Shown piece after piece: positions 15,879 to 25,200 of a DNA stretch of 64,000 bases; positions within the stretch are counted from its first letter, which is position 1, and every line of letters begins with the position of its first letter. The stretch lies in contig NZ_CP130060.1 in the NCBI RefSeq assembly GCF_030644385.1, positions 992,001-1,056,000 of the forward strand, written 5' to 3'. The notes below the pieces were generated by a model, which saw only the letters and a list, made by a program, of their open reading frames with translations, was not told the origin of the DNA and ran no database searches. Origin of the DNA: Stomatobaculum sp. F0698. GTDB lineage: Bacteria; Bacillota; Clostridia; Lachnospirales; Lachnospiraceae. Made by a program: the position numbers and the translations under genes.

Positions 15879-16643
15879 TCATTCCTCAAAGTGCGCAAGG
15901 CACTCCTTCAGTAGGCGGATGCTCTCCCGCAGTTCTTCTCGCTTGGCACTCACCGCCGTTCGCTGCGACTCCGGAAGGCGTTCCGCTATTTCTTGTTCTT
16001 TTCGAAGTCTCTCATTCATGTAATCACGCAGCACAGTATCCCGACGTTCCAAAAGCAGGGGGCCGAAATGTCGCGCAGCAGTGACGGGGATTCCGCGTGC
16101 CTCTGCCTCAAGGTATGCGGCTTCGCCGTCCCCGTTTTCGCAGACTAAAATCAAGTAGTATTTTCCGTCCTCTTTCAGCATACGTTCGTCCGTAAGCCGA
16201 AAGCCCTGTGCCGAGAGATAGCTGCGGAAAGCCTCCCACTCGGTGTGGGGGGAAAAGAGATAGCGTTTTACCCCCACTCGAAACGCAGGTCCCGGTCTGC
16301 CGTCTGCACCCAAACCGCGCGTCAAAATTCCCTGCATGAGCTCGCCTCCCATGCCGGCAATCAGCACGCAATCGGCCTCCCCGGGCTTTAGTGCGGCAAA
16401 GCCGTCCGAGAGCCGCAGAGAGACTTGTTCCGTGAGTCCCAGCTCCGCAATGTGTGCTTCGGCGCGCGCCAGAGGCCCTTCGCCGATGTCCATCGCGACG
16501 GCGCGCGATATGCGCCCCTTCAGCAGCAGTTCTGCAGGGACCCAGGCATGGTCGGTCCCGATATCCGCGAGCACGCTCCCCGCAGGAACCAGCTCTGCAA
16601 GCGCCCTGAGACGCTCCGATAATTTCAGGCGCTCTTCGCCCAT
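15879..16643 (-). CDS. trmK: tRNA (adenine(22)-N1)-methyltransferase
   Basis: A 254-residue SAM-dependent methyltransferase. The N-terminal Rossmann domain shows SVLADIGTDHAWVPAELL (SAM site) and DCVLIAGMGGELMQGIL; the C-terminal part is helical and probably coiled, as in TrmK, which methylates A22 of tRNA. I start at ATG 16643 because GGAGG lies 5 bases upstream; a GTG at 16649 is in frame but overlaps the ribosome site. The start is 2 bases past the dnaG stop. The usual partner Nif3/DUF34 does not follow. Confidence 0.92.
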   Translation of the reverse strand: MGEERLKLSERLRALAELVPAGSVLADIGTDHAWVPAELLLKGRISRAVAMDIGEGPLARAEAHIAELGLTEQVSLRLSDGFAALKPGEADCVLIAGMGGELMQGILTRGLGADGRPGPAFRVGVKRYLFSPHTEWEAFRSYLSAQGFRLTDERMLKEDGKYYLILVCENGDGEAAYLEAEARGIPVTAARHFGPLLLERRDTVLRDYMNERLRKEQEIAERLPESQRTAVSAKREELRESIRLLKECLAHFEE

Positions 16644-16645
16644 GC

Positions 16646-18433
16646 TCACCTCCGTATGCTTAATTTTAGGCGTTGCAACTCGGCCTTTTCCCGCATGGCA
16701 GCCTGTAATTCTTCCGCGCTTGTACTCTGCCGCAATCTTTGGTCCGCAGCATCCTTTTTTATGCTGCGGATACAGTCAATGATGGCCTGATCCCTCTCCT
16801 GTAAGGAGAGCTGTTCCGCAAGTTTGCTCGTGTGGAAAATAGCTGCGGCCTGTTTTTCCTTGTCCAAATCTTCCACATAGTCGTTTAAGAGGGCAGCGAT
16901 ATCCGCCTTGCCCTGCCGGAGCGCCGCAAATAGCTTTGTTGCGAGCTCACGATAAAAAGGATGCGTAAAATCGCTCTCGGAAACCCAGGCGGAAAGCTGG
17001 GGAAAGAGCTGCGGTTCGTCCGCCATAAAGCCGAGCAGTAACTTCTGACTCTTTTCCGCGGCACTCTCTTTCACTTTCTTTCCGGCAGCCGTACGCGTTT
17101 CCCTGCGGATTTGCGTCTGTTCGCTGCGCTGCCCCATGCCTGCGCCGCCCATGCGATTGACCAGGTCGCGCAGCGCCTCTGCGGGTATCATCTGTTCATG
17201 AGCAACCGCATCGACATAGTTGTTTCGCTCCAGCGGCTCCGAGAAGCTGCAGAGTAGGGCTGCCGTCTCTTGGTAAAAGGCGGTCTTCTCTGCGGGGTCC
17301 TTTAAATCGTGCTGTCCGGCAATAATATCGACCTCCCAGAGCAGGGCATTTCTCGCGTTTTCGACTCTCTCGGCGTAGGCCTCTCGCCCCAGCGCTTTGA
17401 TAAATTCGTCCGGGTCCTTGTGGGGCTGCATGGAGAGCACCTTCGGCGTAAAGCCGGCGCCCCGAAGGAGCGGGATTGCGCGGCGTGCGGCCTTAACACC
17501 TGCATTATCCGAATCGTAGCTTAACACGGCTACCGCAGCGGTCGAGAGAGTCCTCTTCAAGTGGAGCACCTGTTGCTCTGTGAGCGCGGTGCCGAGGGAA
17601 GCCACGGCATTGGCAAAGCCGGCCTGGTGAAGGGCAATCACGTCCATATAGCCTTCGCAGAGAATCACATGGTCCGCACGCGTGCGGCGCGCATAGTTGA
17701 GTCCGTAGAGATTTCGGCTCTTATCAAAGAGCTTGGTCTCGGGGGAGTTTAAGTACTTGGGTTCCCCCTCACCCATGACGCGACCGCCAAAGGCAATCAC
17801 GCGGCTGTTGCTGTCCATAATGGGAAACATCACGCGGTTCCAGAATTTGTCTCTGGCGCCCCGCTCCTCTATCGTCACCAGGCCGGATTCACGGAGCTCC
17901 GCATCGGAATAGCCCTTTTGCTTGAGAAAGCGGTACAACTCTCCCGGCCGCTTGCTCGAAAAGCCGAGCCCGAATTTGCGTATGGTTTCATCGCTCAGCC
18001 CGCGCTGTCTCAGGTACTGATAGGCATGCTTTCCCTCTTCCGTGTGAAGTAACTGATAAAAATGGGTCGCGGCCAACTTGTGCATTTCGAGCAAGCGCTC
18101 TTTTAAGCTGCGCTCCCGCTGTTCCGCGGCGCTCGGCTCTCGCTCGGGAAGTTGCATGCCCGCACGGGCAGCAAGAAAACGCAGGGCTTCCGGAAACGAG
18201 AGGTTTTCGTATTGCATCACAAAGCTGATTGCGTTTCCGCCCACCCCGCAGCCGAAACAGTGAAAGGATTGCCGCTCCGGGGAAACCGAAAAGGAAGGCG
18301 TCTTTTCCGAGTGGAAGGGGCAGAGCCCCACATAGTCCCGCCCGCGCCGTTTGAGTGCCACATAGGACGAAACCAAATCCACGATATCGCTGCGCTGTCG
18401 AACTTCAGCGATTACATCTTCTGAATAATACAA
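16646..18433 (-). CDS. dnaG: DNA primase
   Basis: A 595-residue primase that lays RNA primers at the replication fork. Its CHC2 zinc finger uses C38, H41, C59 and C62 (CPFH then CFGC). The catalytic core follows with KKPGELYRF-like segments, and the TOPRIM fold with LCEGYMDVIAL and LSYDSDNAGVKAARRA. The C-terminal third is the helicase-binding part. Start MYYSEDVIAEVRQRSDIVD is standard. It lies 42 bases after dgt. The sigma-A gene, which often follows dnaG, is not here; trmK is. Confidence 0.97.
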   Translation of the reverse strand: MYYSEDVIAEVRQRSDIVDLVSSYVALKRRGRDYVGLCPFHSEKTPSFSVSPERQSFHCFGCGVGGNAISFVMQYENLSFPEALRFLAARAGMQLPEREPSAAEQRERSLKERLLEMHKLAATHFYQLLHTEEGKHAYQYLRQRGLSDETIRKFGLGFSSKRPGELYRFLKQKGYSDAELRESGLVTIEERGARDKFWNRVMFPIMDSNSRVIAFGGRVMGEGEPKYLNSPETKLFDKSRNLYGLNYARRTRADHVILCEGYMDVIALHQAGFANAVASLGTALTEQQVLHLKRTLSTAAVAVLSYDSDNAGVKAARRAIPLLRGAGFTPKVLSMQPHKDPDEFIKALGREAYAERVENARNALLWEVDIIAGQHDLKDPAEKTAFYQETAALLCSFSEPLERNNYVDAVAHEQMIPAEALRDLVNRMGGAGMGQRSEQTQIRRETRTAAGKKVKESAAEKSQKLLLGFMADEPQLFPQLSAWVSESDFTHPFYRELATKLFAALRQGKADIAALLNDYVEDLDKEKQAAAIFHTSKLAEQLSLQERDQAIIDCIRSIKKDAADQRLRQSTSAEELQAAMREKAELQRLKLSIRR

Positions 18434-18475
18434 GTCAAACCTGCTTTCTTCAAAGCTACATTCTCATGATACAAC

Positions 18476-19486
18476 TCAGAGCACCGTCCAAGCGCGCGGC
18501 ACAAACAGCTCCTGAAATACGCGCACCGCATACTGATCGCTCATCCCCGCGATATAGTCACAGACCGTTCTCTCGATCGACTGCTTGCATTCCGACATAA
18601 AATATTGATATTCTTCGGGCATCTGCTCCGGATGATCCAAAAAATAGGCGTACAGACGGCCTATCATGGCCTCTGCCTTTCCTTCCTCCGCCTTCGGTGC
18701 ACTGCCGCGGTAGACGTGCTGAAAGAGCCATGCGCGAAGCTGCATCATAACCCGGAAGCGCTCCTCGCTCATACTGACCCTGTCCTCGTTCAAGCTGGTT
18801 TCAATGACGTCGCGTATCATACAGTTCAAGCGGTCTCTCACACTGTGTCCGAGCGCGGCCGTGAATTCCGCGGGAATATCCTCCTCTCGAAAGATACCGG
18901 CGCGAATCGAGTCATCGATGTCGTGGTTGATGTAGGCAATCTTATCCGCAAGCCGCACAACGGCGCCCTCATAGGTGCGCGGGGTACTGTGTGTCCCGTG
19001 ATTCCGTATGCCGTCGCGAACTTCCAAGGTCAGATTGAGCCCTTTTCCGCGCTTCTCCAGAAATTCGACGGTTCTCACACTTTGGATGCTGTGCTTAAAG
19101 CCGCCGGGGCAGAGCCCGTTCAGTACACGCTCTCCGGCATGCCCGAAGGGGGTGTGGCCCAGATCGTGTCCCAGCGCGATTGCCTCCGTGAGTGTCTCAT
19201 TTAAGCGCAGGCACTTCGCGATGGTGCGCGCAATCTGCGAGACCTCCAGCGTGTGCGTGAGTCTCGTACGGTAGTGATCGCCCTCCGGCGCGAGGAAGAC
19301 CTGGGTCTTATGCTTCAAGCGACGAAAGGCCTTGCAGTGCAGGATGCGATCGCGATCACGCTGAAAGCAGGGACGCAGGTCATCCTCTTCCTCAACCCGA
19401 TCTCTGCCGACGGAATCGCGACTGAGGGTCGCATACTTTGACAGAAAACGACTCTCCTCTTCTTCCAACTCTTCTCGTATGCTCAA
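18476..19486 (-). CDS. dgt: dGTP triphosphohydrolase-like HD protein, TTG start
   Basis: A 336-residue HD-domain protein of the dGTPase family, which hydrolyses dNTPs to nucleoside and triphosphate. Seen are RLKHKTQVFLAPEGDHYRTR, then H and HD of the metal site in RLTHTLEVSQIAR and ALGHDLGHTPFGHAGE, and the distal D in RLADKIAYINHDIDD. I start it at TTG 19486 (MSIREELEEEE): GGAGG lies 7 bases upstream. Another TTG at 19510 would place GGAGG inside the gene. It precedes dnaG, a frequent neighbour. The cognate promoter is unclear. Confidence 0.92.
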   Translation of the reverse strand: MSIREELEEEESRFLSKYATLSRDSVGRDRVEEEDDLRPCFQRDRDRILHCKAFRRLKHKTQVFLAPEGDHYRTRLTHTLEVSQIARTIAKCLRLNETLTEAIALGHDLGHTPFGHAGERVLNGLCPGGFKHSIQSVRTVEFLEKRGKGLNLTLEVRDGIRNHGTHSTPRTYEGAVVRLADKIAYINHDIDDSIRAGIFREEDIPAEFTAALGHSVRDRLNCMIRDVIETSLNEDRVSMSEERFRVMMQLRAWLFQHVYRGSAPKAEEGKAEAMIGRLYAYFLDHPEQMPEEYQYFMSECKQSIERTVCDYIAGMSDQYAVRVFQELFVPRAWTVL

Positions 19487-19542
19487 AGCGCTGCCTCCTT
19501 TCCGGAACAAGCGACGGGTATATTCAAGTTTATTCTATCAGA

Positions 19543-19569
19543 AAAAGCACCGGTGTGCCCGGTGCTTTT
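19543..19569 (-). terminator. Terminator after tRNA-Leu
   Basis: AAAAGCACCGG pairs with CCGGTGCTTTT (11 pairs, 5-base loop) and continues into T's on the minus strand, directly past the tRNA 3' end. Confidence 0.9.
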
Positions 19570-19573
19570 CACG

Positions 19574-19657
19574 TGCAGAGAAAGGGACTTGAACCCTCAT
19601 GACATTGCTGTCACACGGACCTGAACCGTGCGCGTCTGCCAATTCCGCCATCTCTGC
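19574..19657 (-). tRNA. tRNA-Leu, anticodon CAG
   Basis: The 84-base RNA starts GCAGAGA and closes with TCTCTGC plus discriminator A. The D arm holds TGGCGGAATTGGCAGACGC, a leucine hallmark. The anticodon stem CACGG/CCGTG flanks loop TTCAGGT, giving anticodon CAG. A long variable arm marks a class II tRNA. CCA is not encoded. Confidence 0.96.
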
Positions 19658-19668
19658 GAACAAAGAGA

Positions 19669-19697
19669 ATTCTACCAGAGAGGCGAAACACTGTCAA
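19669..19697 (-). promoter_or_regulatory. Promoter of tRNA-Leu
   Basis: TTGACA (19692-19697), 17 bases, TAGAAT (19669-19674), 11 bases upstream of the tRNA 5' end. A near-consensus stable-RNA promoter. Confidence 0.85.
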
Positions 19698-19719
19698 TTG
19701 TTTTTTTATCTTTTTTCAC

Positions 19720-20166
19720 CTACTTTGTCTTATGTTCCAGCTCGCTCAGTTTTTGATTCATTTTTCGTGCCAGCTTTTTCTGATTCAGGTAAAAACCGAA
19801 CCAAATGCCAAAGGCAATCAAAAGTTGTTCTGCGGCTATCTTGGCAATCCCAAGGAAGCCCTGCTCGCGTGGAATCCAGCCCACAACCCATGAGGTAAGC
19901 AACAAGACAATACACCCGATTCCCATATGAATCATAATTTGTACGGGAAGAGACAGTTGCTCTCTCTCATAGACAAGTGCCGGCAAGCCGAAACCGAGTC
20001 CTACCACCAGTGTGCCCAATGCCATCTTGGTAAAACCGTAGTGATACAGAGCCGTTGTTCCGCCGTTGATACAATCAAAAATGACTCCGGTCAGCACAAA
20101 GATAATTGCCGCAAAACCGATTCCGTACAGAGCGGATGAAAATAACGTATGTTTCTGTTCTTTCAT
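19720..20166 (-). CDS. DUF3021 family membrane protein
   Basis: A 148-residue protein with four predicted membrane spans (about 15-33, 45-65, 75-95 and 105-128) and a basic, helical C-terminal tail. It fits DUF3021. Genes of this family are typically paired with a LytTR regulator, as here, with 17 bases between. In streptococcal LytTR regulatory systems (HdrRM, BrsRM) the membrane partner restrains the regulator; by analogy this protein may sequester the LytTR protein until an unknown signal. That role is inference. Last gene of a two-gene operon; no clear hairpin follows before the tRNA-Leu promoter. Confidence 0.85.
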   Translation of the reverse strand: MKEQKHTLFSSALYGIGFAAIIFVLTGVIFDCINGGTTALYHYGFTKMALGTLVVGLGFGLPALVYEREQLSLPVQIMIHMGIGCIVLLLTSWVVGWIPREQGFLGIAKIAAEQLLIAFGIWFGFYLNQKKLARKMNQKLSELEHKTK

Positions 20167-20183
20167 AGAAGCGACCTCCTTCT

Positions 20184-20621
20184 TTATATCCCCAAATATC
20201 GTTTGAAAGCGGGTAGATATTTTCTGGAAATATAGTCCCGCAGTCCGTTCTTCATAACCAGAACCATGACGCCGCCGAGGCTGGGGGCGACATAATCGAG
20301 CAAGTGCAGGTTGATGATTGTGCTTTTGGAAACGCGCATAAAATCCGGCCCCAGCAAGGTTTCCAATTCATAGAGCCGTTTGCCGCTTCGGTACTGCTTT
20401 TTGTCTCCGTGAATAACCGTTTTTTCTGCCTCCACACGCACCAGATAAATATCCTCCGGATGGAGCATCACGATTTTGTCGTCTTCGCCCGCGGAAATCA
20501 AAGCGGCTCTTTCCTCCGAGAGCATCGCCGCGGCTCGTTGTACTTCGGCTGTGACTTCTCCCGTATGAATCACGGCAAAGGGGAGCTTTAACTCCGGCTG
20601 TAACTTGATTTCGACCTTCAT
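20184..20621 (-). CDS. LytTR-domain DNA-binding regulator without receiver domain
   Basis: A 145-residue protein whose last 100 residues form a LytTR domain: DIYLVRVEAEKTVIHGDKKQ, LYELETLLGPDFMRVSKSTIINL and NGLRDYISRKYLPAFKRYLG. There is no response-regulator domain; the first 40 residues are a short beta-rich lead. LytTR proteins bind direct repeats and usually activate transcription. Start ATG 20621 follows AAAGGAGG at 8 bases; the frame extends upstream through the promoter without support. It is coupled to a DUF3021 membrane protein, the layout of a LytTR regulatory system. Target genes are unknown. Confidence 0.9.
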   Translation of the reverse strand: MKVEIKLQPELKLPFAVIHTGEVTAEVQRAAAMLSEERAALISAGEDDKIVMLHPEDIYLVRVEAEKTVIHGDKKQYRSGKRLYELETLLGPDFMRVSKSTIINLHLLDYVAPSLGGVMVLVMKNGLRDYISRKYLPAFKRYLGI

Positions 20622-20651
20622 GCGATTCTTTCCTCCTTTCTCTGTATTTGC

Positions 20652-20680
20652 AGTATAACGAACGCGCACACACCTGTCCC
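20652..20680 (-). promoter_or_regulatory. Candidate promoter of the LytTR-DUF3021 pair
   Basis: TATACT (20652-20657) with GGGACA 17 bases upstream (20675-20680). The weak -35 is what would be expected for a promoter needing an activator such as LytTR itself, but no clear repeat pair was found. Confidence 0.4.
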
Positions 20681-20748
20681 GGTTTTTCCGCCGAGCGGAG
20701 TTTTTTGCGGGGTAAGAGGCGTGATAGGCTCCTTCTCTTACGTTGCAC

Positions 20749-20797
20749 AAAAAAACAGACCTCTGCCGCTCCGTTTCCGGAGGCAAAAGTCTGTTCT
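20749..20797 (-). terminator. Terminator of the infC-rpmI-rplT operon
   Basis: On the minus strand AACAGAC and TTGCCTCCG pair with CGGAG, GGCAGAG and GTCTGTT as a two-part stem ending in TTTTTTT, 18 bases past the rplT stop. Confidence 0.8.
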
Positions 20798-20814
20798 GTT
20801 CGAATGTCTGTCAA

Positions 20815-21171
20815 TTATGCAATGGCCTTCTTCGCAGTCTCAACAAGCTTTGCAAAGCCATCTGCGTCGTTGATTGCGAGCTCAGCGAGCACCTTGCGGT
20901 TCAGGACAATCTCAGCCTTCTTCAGGCCGAACATGAACTTCGAGTAGGAAATCTCGTTCATTCTGCAAGCTGCGTTGATTCTTGCGATCCAGAGCTGACG
21001 GAACTGTCTCTTTCTCTGCTTTCTGCCCTCGTACGCCGTGCTCAGCGCTCTCATGACAGTCTGCTTAGCAATTCTGTACTGCTTGGAACGTGCGCCTCTA
21101 TAGCCCTTTGCGAGCTTTAAAATTCTGTTGTGCTTTGCCTTTGCGTGCATCGCGCCTTTCACTCTTGCCAT
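20815..21171 (-). CDS. rplT: 50S ribosomal protein L20
   Basis: A 118-residue, highly basic L20: [29 protein letters not shown], then [14 protein letters not shown] and [13 protein letters not shown] are all family hallmarks. L20 is needed early in 50S assembly and represses its own operon by binding the leader upstream of infC. It is the last gene of infC-rpmI-rplT. Start ATG 21171 follows GAGGAAG. Confidence is very high. Confidence 0.98.
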   Translation of the reverse strand: MARVKGAMHAKAKHNRILKLAKGYRGARSKQYRIAKQTVMRALSTAYEGRKQRKRQFRQLWIARINAACRMNEISYSKFMFGLKKAEIVLNRKVLAELAINDADGFAKLVETAKKAIA

Positions 21172-21202
21172 CTTGCTTCCTCCTTCTTCACGTCAAGTCC
21201 GA

Positions 21203-21400
21203 TTATAAATACGGCAGGATCTTCTTCATGACCTTCGAGTTCGTGCTGTCGGTCACGATGTCTTTTCTCAGATTTCTCTTGCGCTTCGTGGACTTCTTCG
21301 TCAAGATGTGAGACTTGTACGCCTTGTTCCGAATCAGCTTTCCGCTACCGGAAACTTTAAAACGCTTTGCTGCTGCTCTGCTTGTCTTTACCTTCGGCAT
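21203..21400 (-). CDS. rpmI: 50S ribosomal protein L35
   Basis: A 65-residue basic protein: [21 protein letters not shown], then [18 protein letters not shown], matching L35 over its full length. It is between infC (13 bases upstream) and rplT (31 bases downstream), the near-universal infC-rpmI-rplT order. Ribosome site GGAGGA precedes the ATG. Confidence 0.98.
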   Translation of the reverse strand: MPKVKTSRAAAKRFKVSGSGKLIRNKAYKSHILTKKSTKRKRNLRKDIVTDSTNSKVMKKILPYL

Positions 21401-21413
21401 GATACTTTCCTCC

Positions 21414-21923
21414 TTAGTTCTTCTTTGCGCTCATAAACATGACCAACGTTCTGCCCTCAACTTTCGAAGGCTTGTCAATCACGGCGATATCAGCGAGTGA
21501 CTTCGCAAAATCATCCAGAATGTATCTCGACTGGCTCATATGCGACATCTCTCTTCCGCGGAAGCGCAGCGTTACTTTTACTTTGTTGCCCTTCTCCAGA
21601 AACTTTCTGGCAGCATTGGTTTTTGTGGCCAGATCATTCGTGTCGATATTGGGGGACAAACGCACTTCCTTCAATTCAACAATCTTTTGCTTCTTCTTGG
21701 CTTCCTTGTCTCTCCGTATCATCTCATAGCGATACTTCCCGTAATCGATGATCTTGCAGACAGGCGGCTTTGCCATCGGGGAGATGCAGACCAAATCCAG
21801 TTCTGCTTCATCCGCAATTTTTTGAGCATCCTGCGAGGACATAATTCCAAGCTGCTCTCCGTCTGTCCCGATGAGACGAACCTCACGGAAACGTACCTGT
21901 CCGTTAACCAATGACTCGCTGAT
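21414..21923 (-). CDS. infC: Translation initiation factor IF-3, ATC start
   Basis: IF-3 keeps subunits apart and proofreads the start codon. The 169-residue protein has the N-terminal domain ([20 protein letters not shown]), a lysine-rich linker ([11 protein letters not shown]) and the C-terminal domain ([13 protein letters not shown]). The only start that fits is ATC 21923: GGAGGTG lies 7 bases upstream and the next codons are [10 protein letters not shown]-3 genes commonly begin at AUU, AUC or AUA, letting IF-3 repress its own translation. The frame continues upstream to a spurious ATG through the leader hairpin. Confidence 0.95.
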   Translation of the reverse strand: MSESLVNGQVRFREVRLIGTDGEQLGIMSSQDAQKIADEAELDLVCISPMAKPPVCKIIDYGKYRYEMIRRDKEAKKKQKIVELKEVRLSPNIDTNDLATKTNAARKFLEKGNKVKVTLRFRGREMSHMSQSRYILDDFAKSLADIAVIDKPSKVEGRTLVMFMSAKKN

Positions 21924-21963
21924 AGCTGAACACCTCCATTTATGCTGCAGCTGCTGCTGCAAT

Positions 21964-21996
21964 AAAAAAGACATGGCAGCAGTTCCTGCCATGTCT
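21964..21996 (-). promoter_or_regulatory. Terminator-like attenuator in the infC leader (L20-leader position)
   Basis: AGACATGGCAG pairs perfectly with CTGCCATGTCT (11 pairs, 6-base loop) and is followed by TTTTTT. It sits between the promoter and infC, where L20-leader attenuators of Firmicutes occur. Excess L20 would favour this terminator. Upstream L20-binding structure was not resolved by eye. Confidence 0.8.
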
Positions 21997-22102
21997 AAAG
22001 TAAAGGTCATCAAAAGAAAAGATGAATCCACTTTATAAACCCGGGTCACAGATATGTGCCGAGGTGAGGCAAGCCTGCTTTCTTGATAAGTACAACGGTG
22101 AT

Positions 22103-22131
22103 AGTATAGATGGATTTCACTCTGCTGTCAA
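22103..22131 (-). promoter_or_regulatory. Promoter of infC-rpmI-rplT
   Basis: TTGACA (22126-22131), 17 bases, TATACT (22103-22108). Transcription starts near 22096, leaving a leader of about 170 bases before the ATC start of infC, long enough for an autoregulatory structure. Confidence 0.88.
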
Positions 22132-22221
22132 CTCTTTTTTAATTCCTTAGATTTTTTCAACCTTAGAGATCTGTCTCGGAATTGTTTGCCATGTACGAGT
22201 ATACACCAAAAGATTGAAAAA

Positions 22222-22252
22222 TACAAAAGGAGCTGTGCCGCCGCACAGCCCC
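22222..22252 (-). terminator. Terminator of the giant surface-protein gene
   Basis: GGGGCTGTGC pairs with GCACAGCTCC (10 pairs, 4-base loop) then TTTTGTATTTTT on the minus strand, starting 7 bases past the stop. Confidence 0.88.
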
Positions 22253-22259
22253 TTCTGTT

Positions 22260-25200
22260 TTACTGCTCTTCTCTCTTTCTCCGGACCGCAAAGCCTGCGA
22301 GCAGGAGTCCGAGTGCCGCGCCCCGTAAGCCATCCGCAGCGCCAGCCTCACCGGTCTTCGGGAGACGGCGCGCCTTGGAGCGGCCGCTTTCGCTCTGCGC
22401 GGAACGCATTTTGCTTCCCGCGCGGCTCGTTGCGCGATTGATTGCATCGCTTGTCGCAGTGTTATTCTGCGAGTTCGGCTCTGTCGTCTGTGAAGACGGC
22501 TTCGCCGTACCGGACGCATCCGCACCGTCTGTGGTGGAGGAAATACTTCCAAGCTGCGTTGCCAGCTGCGCTCCGCCGTCGAGACCGGCGCTGTTATTGC
22601 CGTTACCGTTGCCGTTGCTGCCGCCGACGGTTCCGCGTCGTCCGGAAACACCCCTGCCGGAACCGCCGCCAGCGCCACCGATGTTGTCGGTTTCCTGATC
22701 TTTCTGGTACCGCGCCACAAGAATCACATCGTGCGTGGTGCCGGCCGGTATCGTGTTGATGAATTTTCCGCCGACCTGCTGCCAGGTCCAGAAGCGAACC
22801 CCCTCTTTCACCGTGCCGAGGAGAGCAATTTCATCCTCGATGGTAAAACTGCTCGGGTTCAGCGAGTTGTTGATGCCGCCCGCCGTGTCATAGATGATGC
22901 GATAGCGAATCGGCTCCCAAACCGCTCGGAAGGTCACATCGCCGTCGCTCTCCGCCGGAATTCCGCTGTCTGCAACACCCGGAGCGGAGTTCTTCTCCCA
23001 GCGGACAAAGGTATAGCCCGGTCGGGAAAGCGTCGGCAGCGTAATCGCCGCATCCTCAATGGTATAGGAGGTCGGAAGATTCGAAAGCCCCTGAATCGGA
23101 CTGTTTCCGGTCTCTCCGAGCTCGAAGCGAATGCCGTAATGATTGACCGTCCATCCCGCGGTTAGATTCAGATTGCCCGTGGTTCCCTCCGGGATGCGCG
23201 TGACCGGCTGGCCGTTCAAGAGCCAGGTACCGGTATAACCGCGGCGCACAGGCGGATCCAAGTTGACCTCATCCTCAACCGTAAAGTTCGGGACATTGCC
23301 CGCCGGGATACTCGGCGTACCGATGCCGCCGCCCGGATTCAAATCATAGCTCATACTGTAAGAAGTGAGCGACCACTTTGCATAGTAGGTCTTCGGCTCT
23401 GCGTCATGCGTATGCAGGGTCGTAATCGGCGTTCCCGTGAAGGCGGCATTGTCATACCAGCCGAGGAAAGTCGCTCCGTTTCTCGTGGGCACCGCAAGTG
23501 CAAAATCCGCATCCTCGACGGTGTAGCTCGTCGGTCCCACGGTACTTGCCGGACTTGCGGGTCTGTCGTTCAGCACATAGCTGATCGGGTAGACACTCGG
23601 CTGACTCCACTTCATGTAGAAATGTTTGTCCTCAAGATCCTGAACCCGCAGTCCCGTCACGGGGTGCGTGAGTGCTGCATCGTCAAACCAGCCCTCGAAG
23701 GTATAACCCGGGCGGGTCGGCGTTGCGAGCGTAAAGTCGGAACTCAGGACGGTGTAAGAAGTCACCGTGTTCGGATTCGTCGCCGGATTTGCCGCTGTGT
23801 CGTTCGCATGGTAGTAAATCTGATAACTGTTCGGGCTGCTCCAACGCGCATAGAAATGACGATTCGTCGCATCCATGCTTTGCAGCATCGTGACCGGCGT
23901 TCCCGAAAGACCGGGGTTATCGTACCAGCCGAGGAAGGTATAGCCCGCGCGTGTTGCCGGCGCAAGTGCAAGGTCCGGATCGAGTACCGTATAGCTGCTG
24001 ACCGCATTCGGATTGCTTGCCGGGTGACCCGCCGGGGTTCCGTCGTTCAGATCCCAGTTCACCACATACGTCTTCGGAGCGCTCCACTTCGCATAATACT
24101 GCTTATTCTCAGCATCCATGGTGTGAAGGCTCGTGACTGGCGTGCCGGTGAGTGCTGCGTTGTCATACCAGCCCTCAAAGTCATAACCGACTCTCGTTGC
24201 GGGATTGATTGCAATATCCGCATCCTCAACGGTGTAAGTTGCGACCGTATTCGGATTGTTTGCCGGGTGACCCGCCGGGGTACCGTCATTCAAGTTCCAG
24301 TTCACCGTATAAGTCTTCGGTGCACTCCACTTTGCATAAAACCGCTTATTCGACGCATCGCCGGTCGGGAAGCCTGTGACCGGGGTTCCGGTGAATGCCG
24401 GGTTATCGTACCAGCCCTCAAAGTCGTAGCCGGTCCGCGTCGCCGGAGCCAAGGTGACATTCGGATCCAATACCGTATAGCTTGTCACCGTATTCGGATT
24501 GCTTGCGGGGTGACCTGCCGGTGTGCCGTCATTTAAATCGTAGCTCACCGTGTAACTCAGCGGCGCAGTCCACTTCGCATAGAACTGTTTCGGGCTCGCA
24601 TCCGTGGCCGGGAACGAGGTAATCGCCGTTCCGCTAAACGCGGGATTGTCATACCAACCGTCAAAGGTAAAGCCGTTTCTGCTCGGAGACAGGAGGTTGA
24701 TGTTTCCGCCTCCGTTTGTGAGCACATCATAGCTCGTCGGGTTGGCAGCCGGATTGTTTGCCGGGTGTCCCGCGGGCGTTCCGTCGTTCAGTTGATAGCT
24801 GATCGGGTAGGAAATCGGCGTGCTGTCCCACTTTGCATAATACTGCTTATTCTCGGCATCCATGGTGTGCAGATTCGTGACCGGGGAACCCGTAAGTGCG
24901 GCGTTGTCATACCAGCCGAGGAAAGTAAAGCCCGTACGCGTAGCCGGGTTAATGGCGACGTCCGCATCCTCAACGGTGTAAGTTGCGACCGTGTTCGGAT
25001 TGGTGGCCGGATGACCCGCCGGTGCACTGTCGTTTAAGTTCCACTGCACCGTGTAGCTCTTTGCCGGACTCCACTTTGCATAGTAATGCTTGTTCTCGGC
25101 GTCCATGGTGTGAAGGTTCGTGACCGGAGATCCCGTGAGCGCGGCGTTATCATACCAGCCGAGGAAGTCATAGCCTGTGCGCGTTGCCGGCTGAATGACG

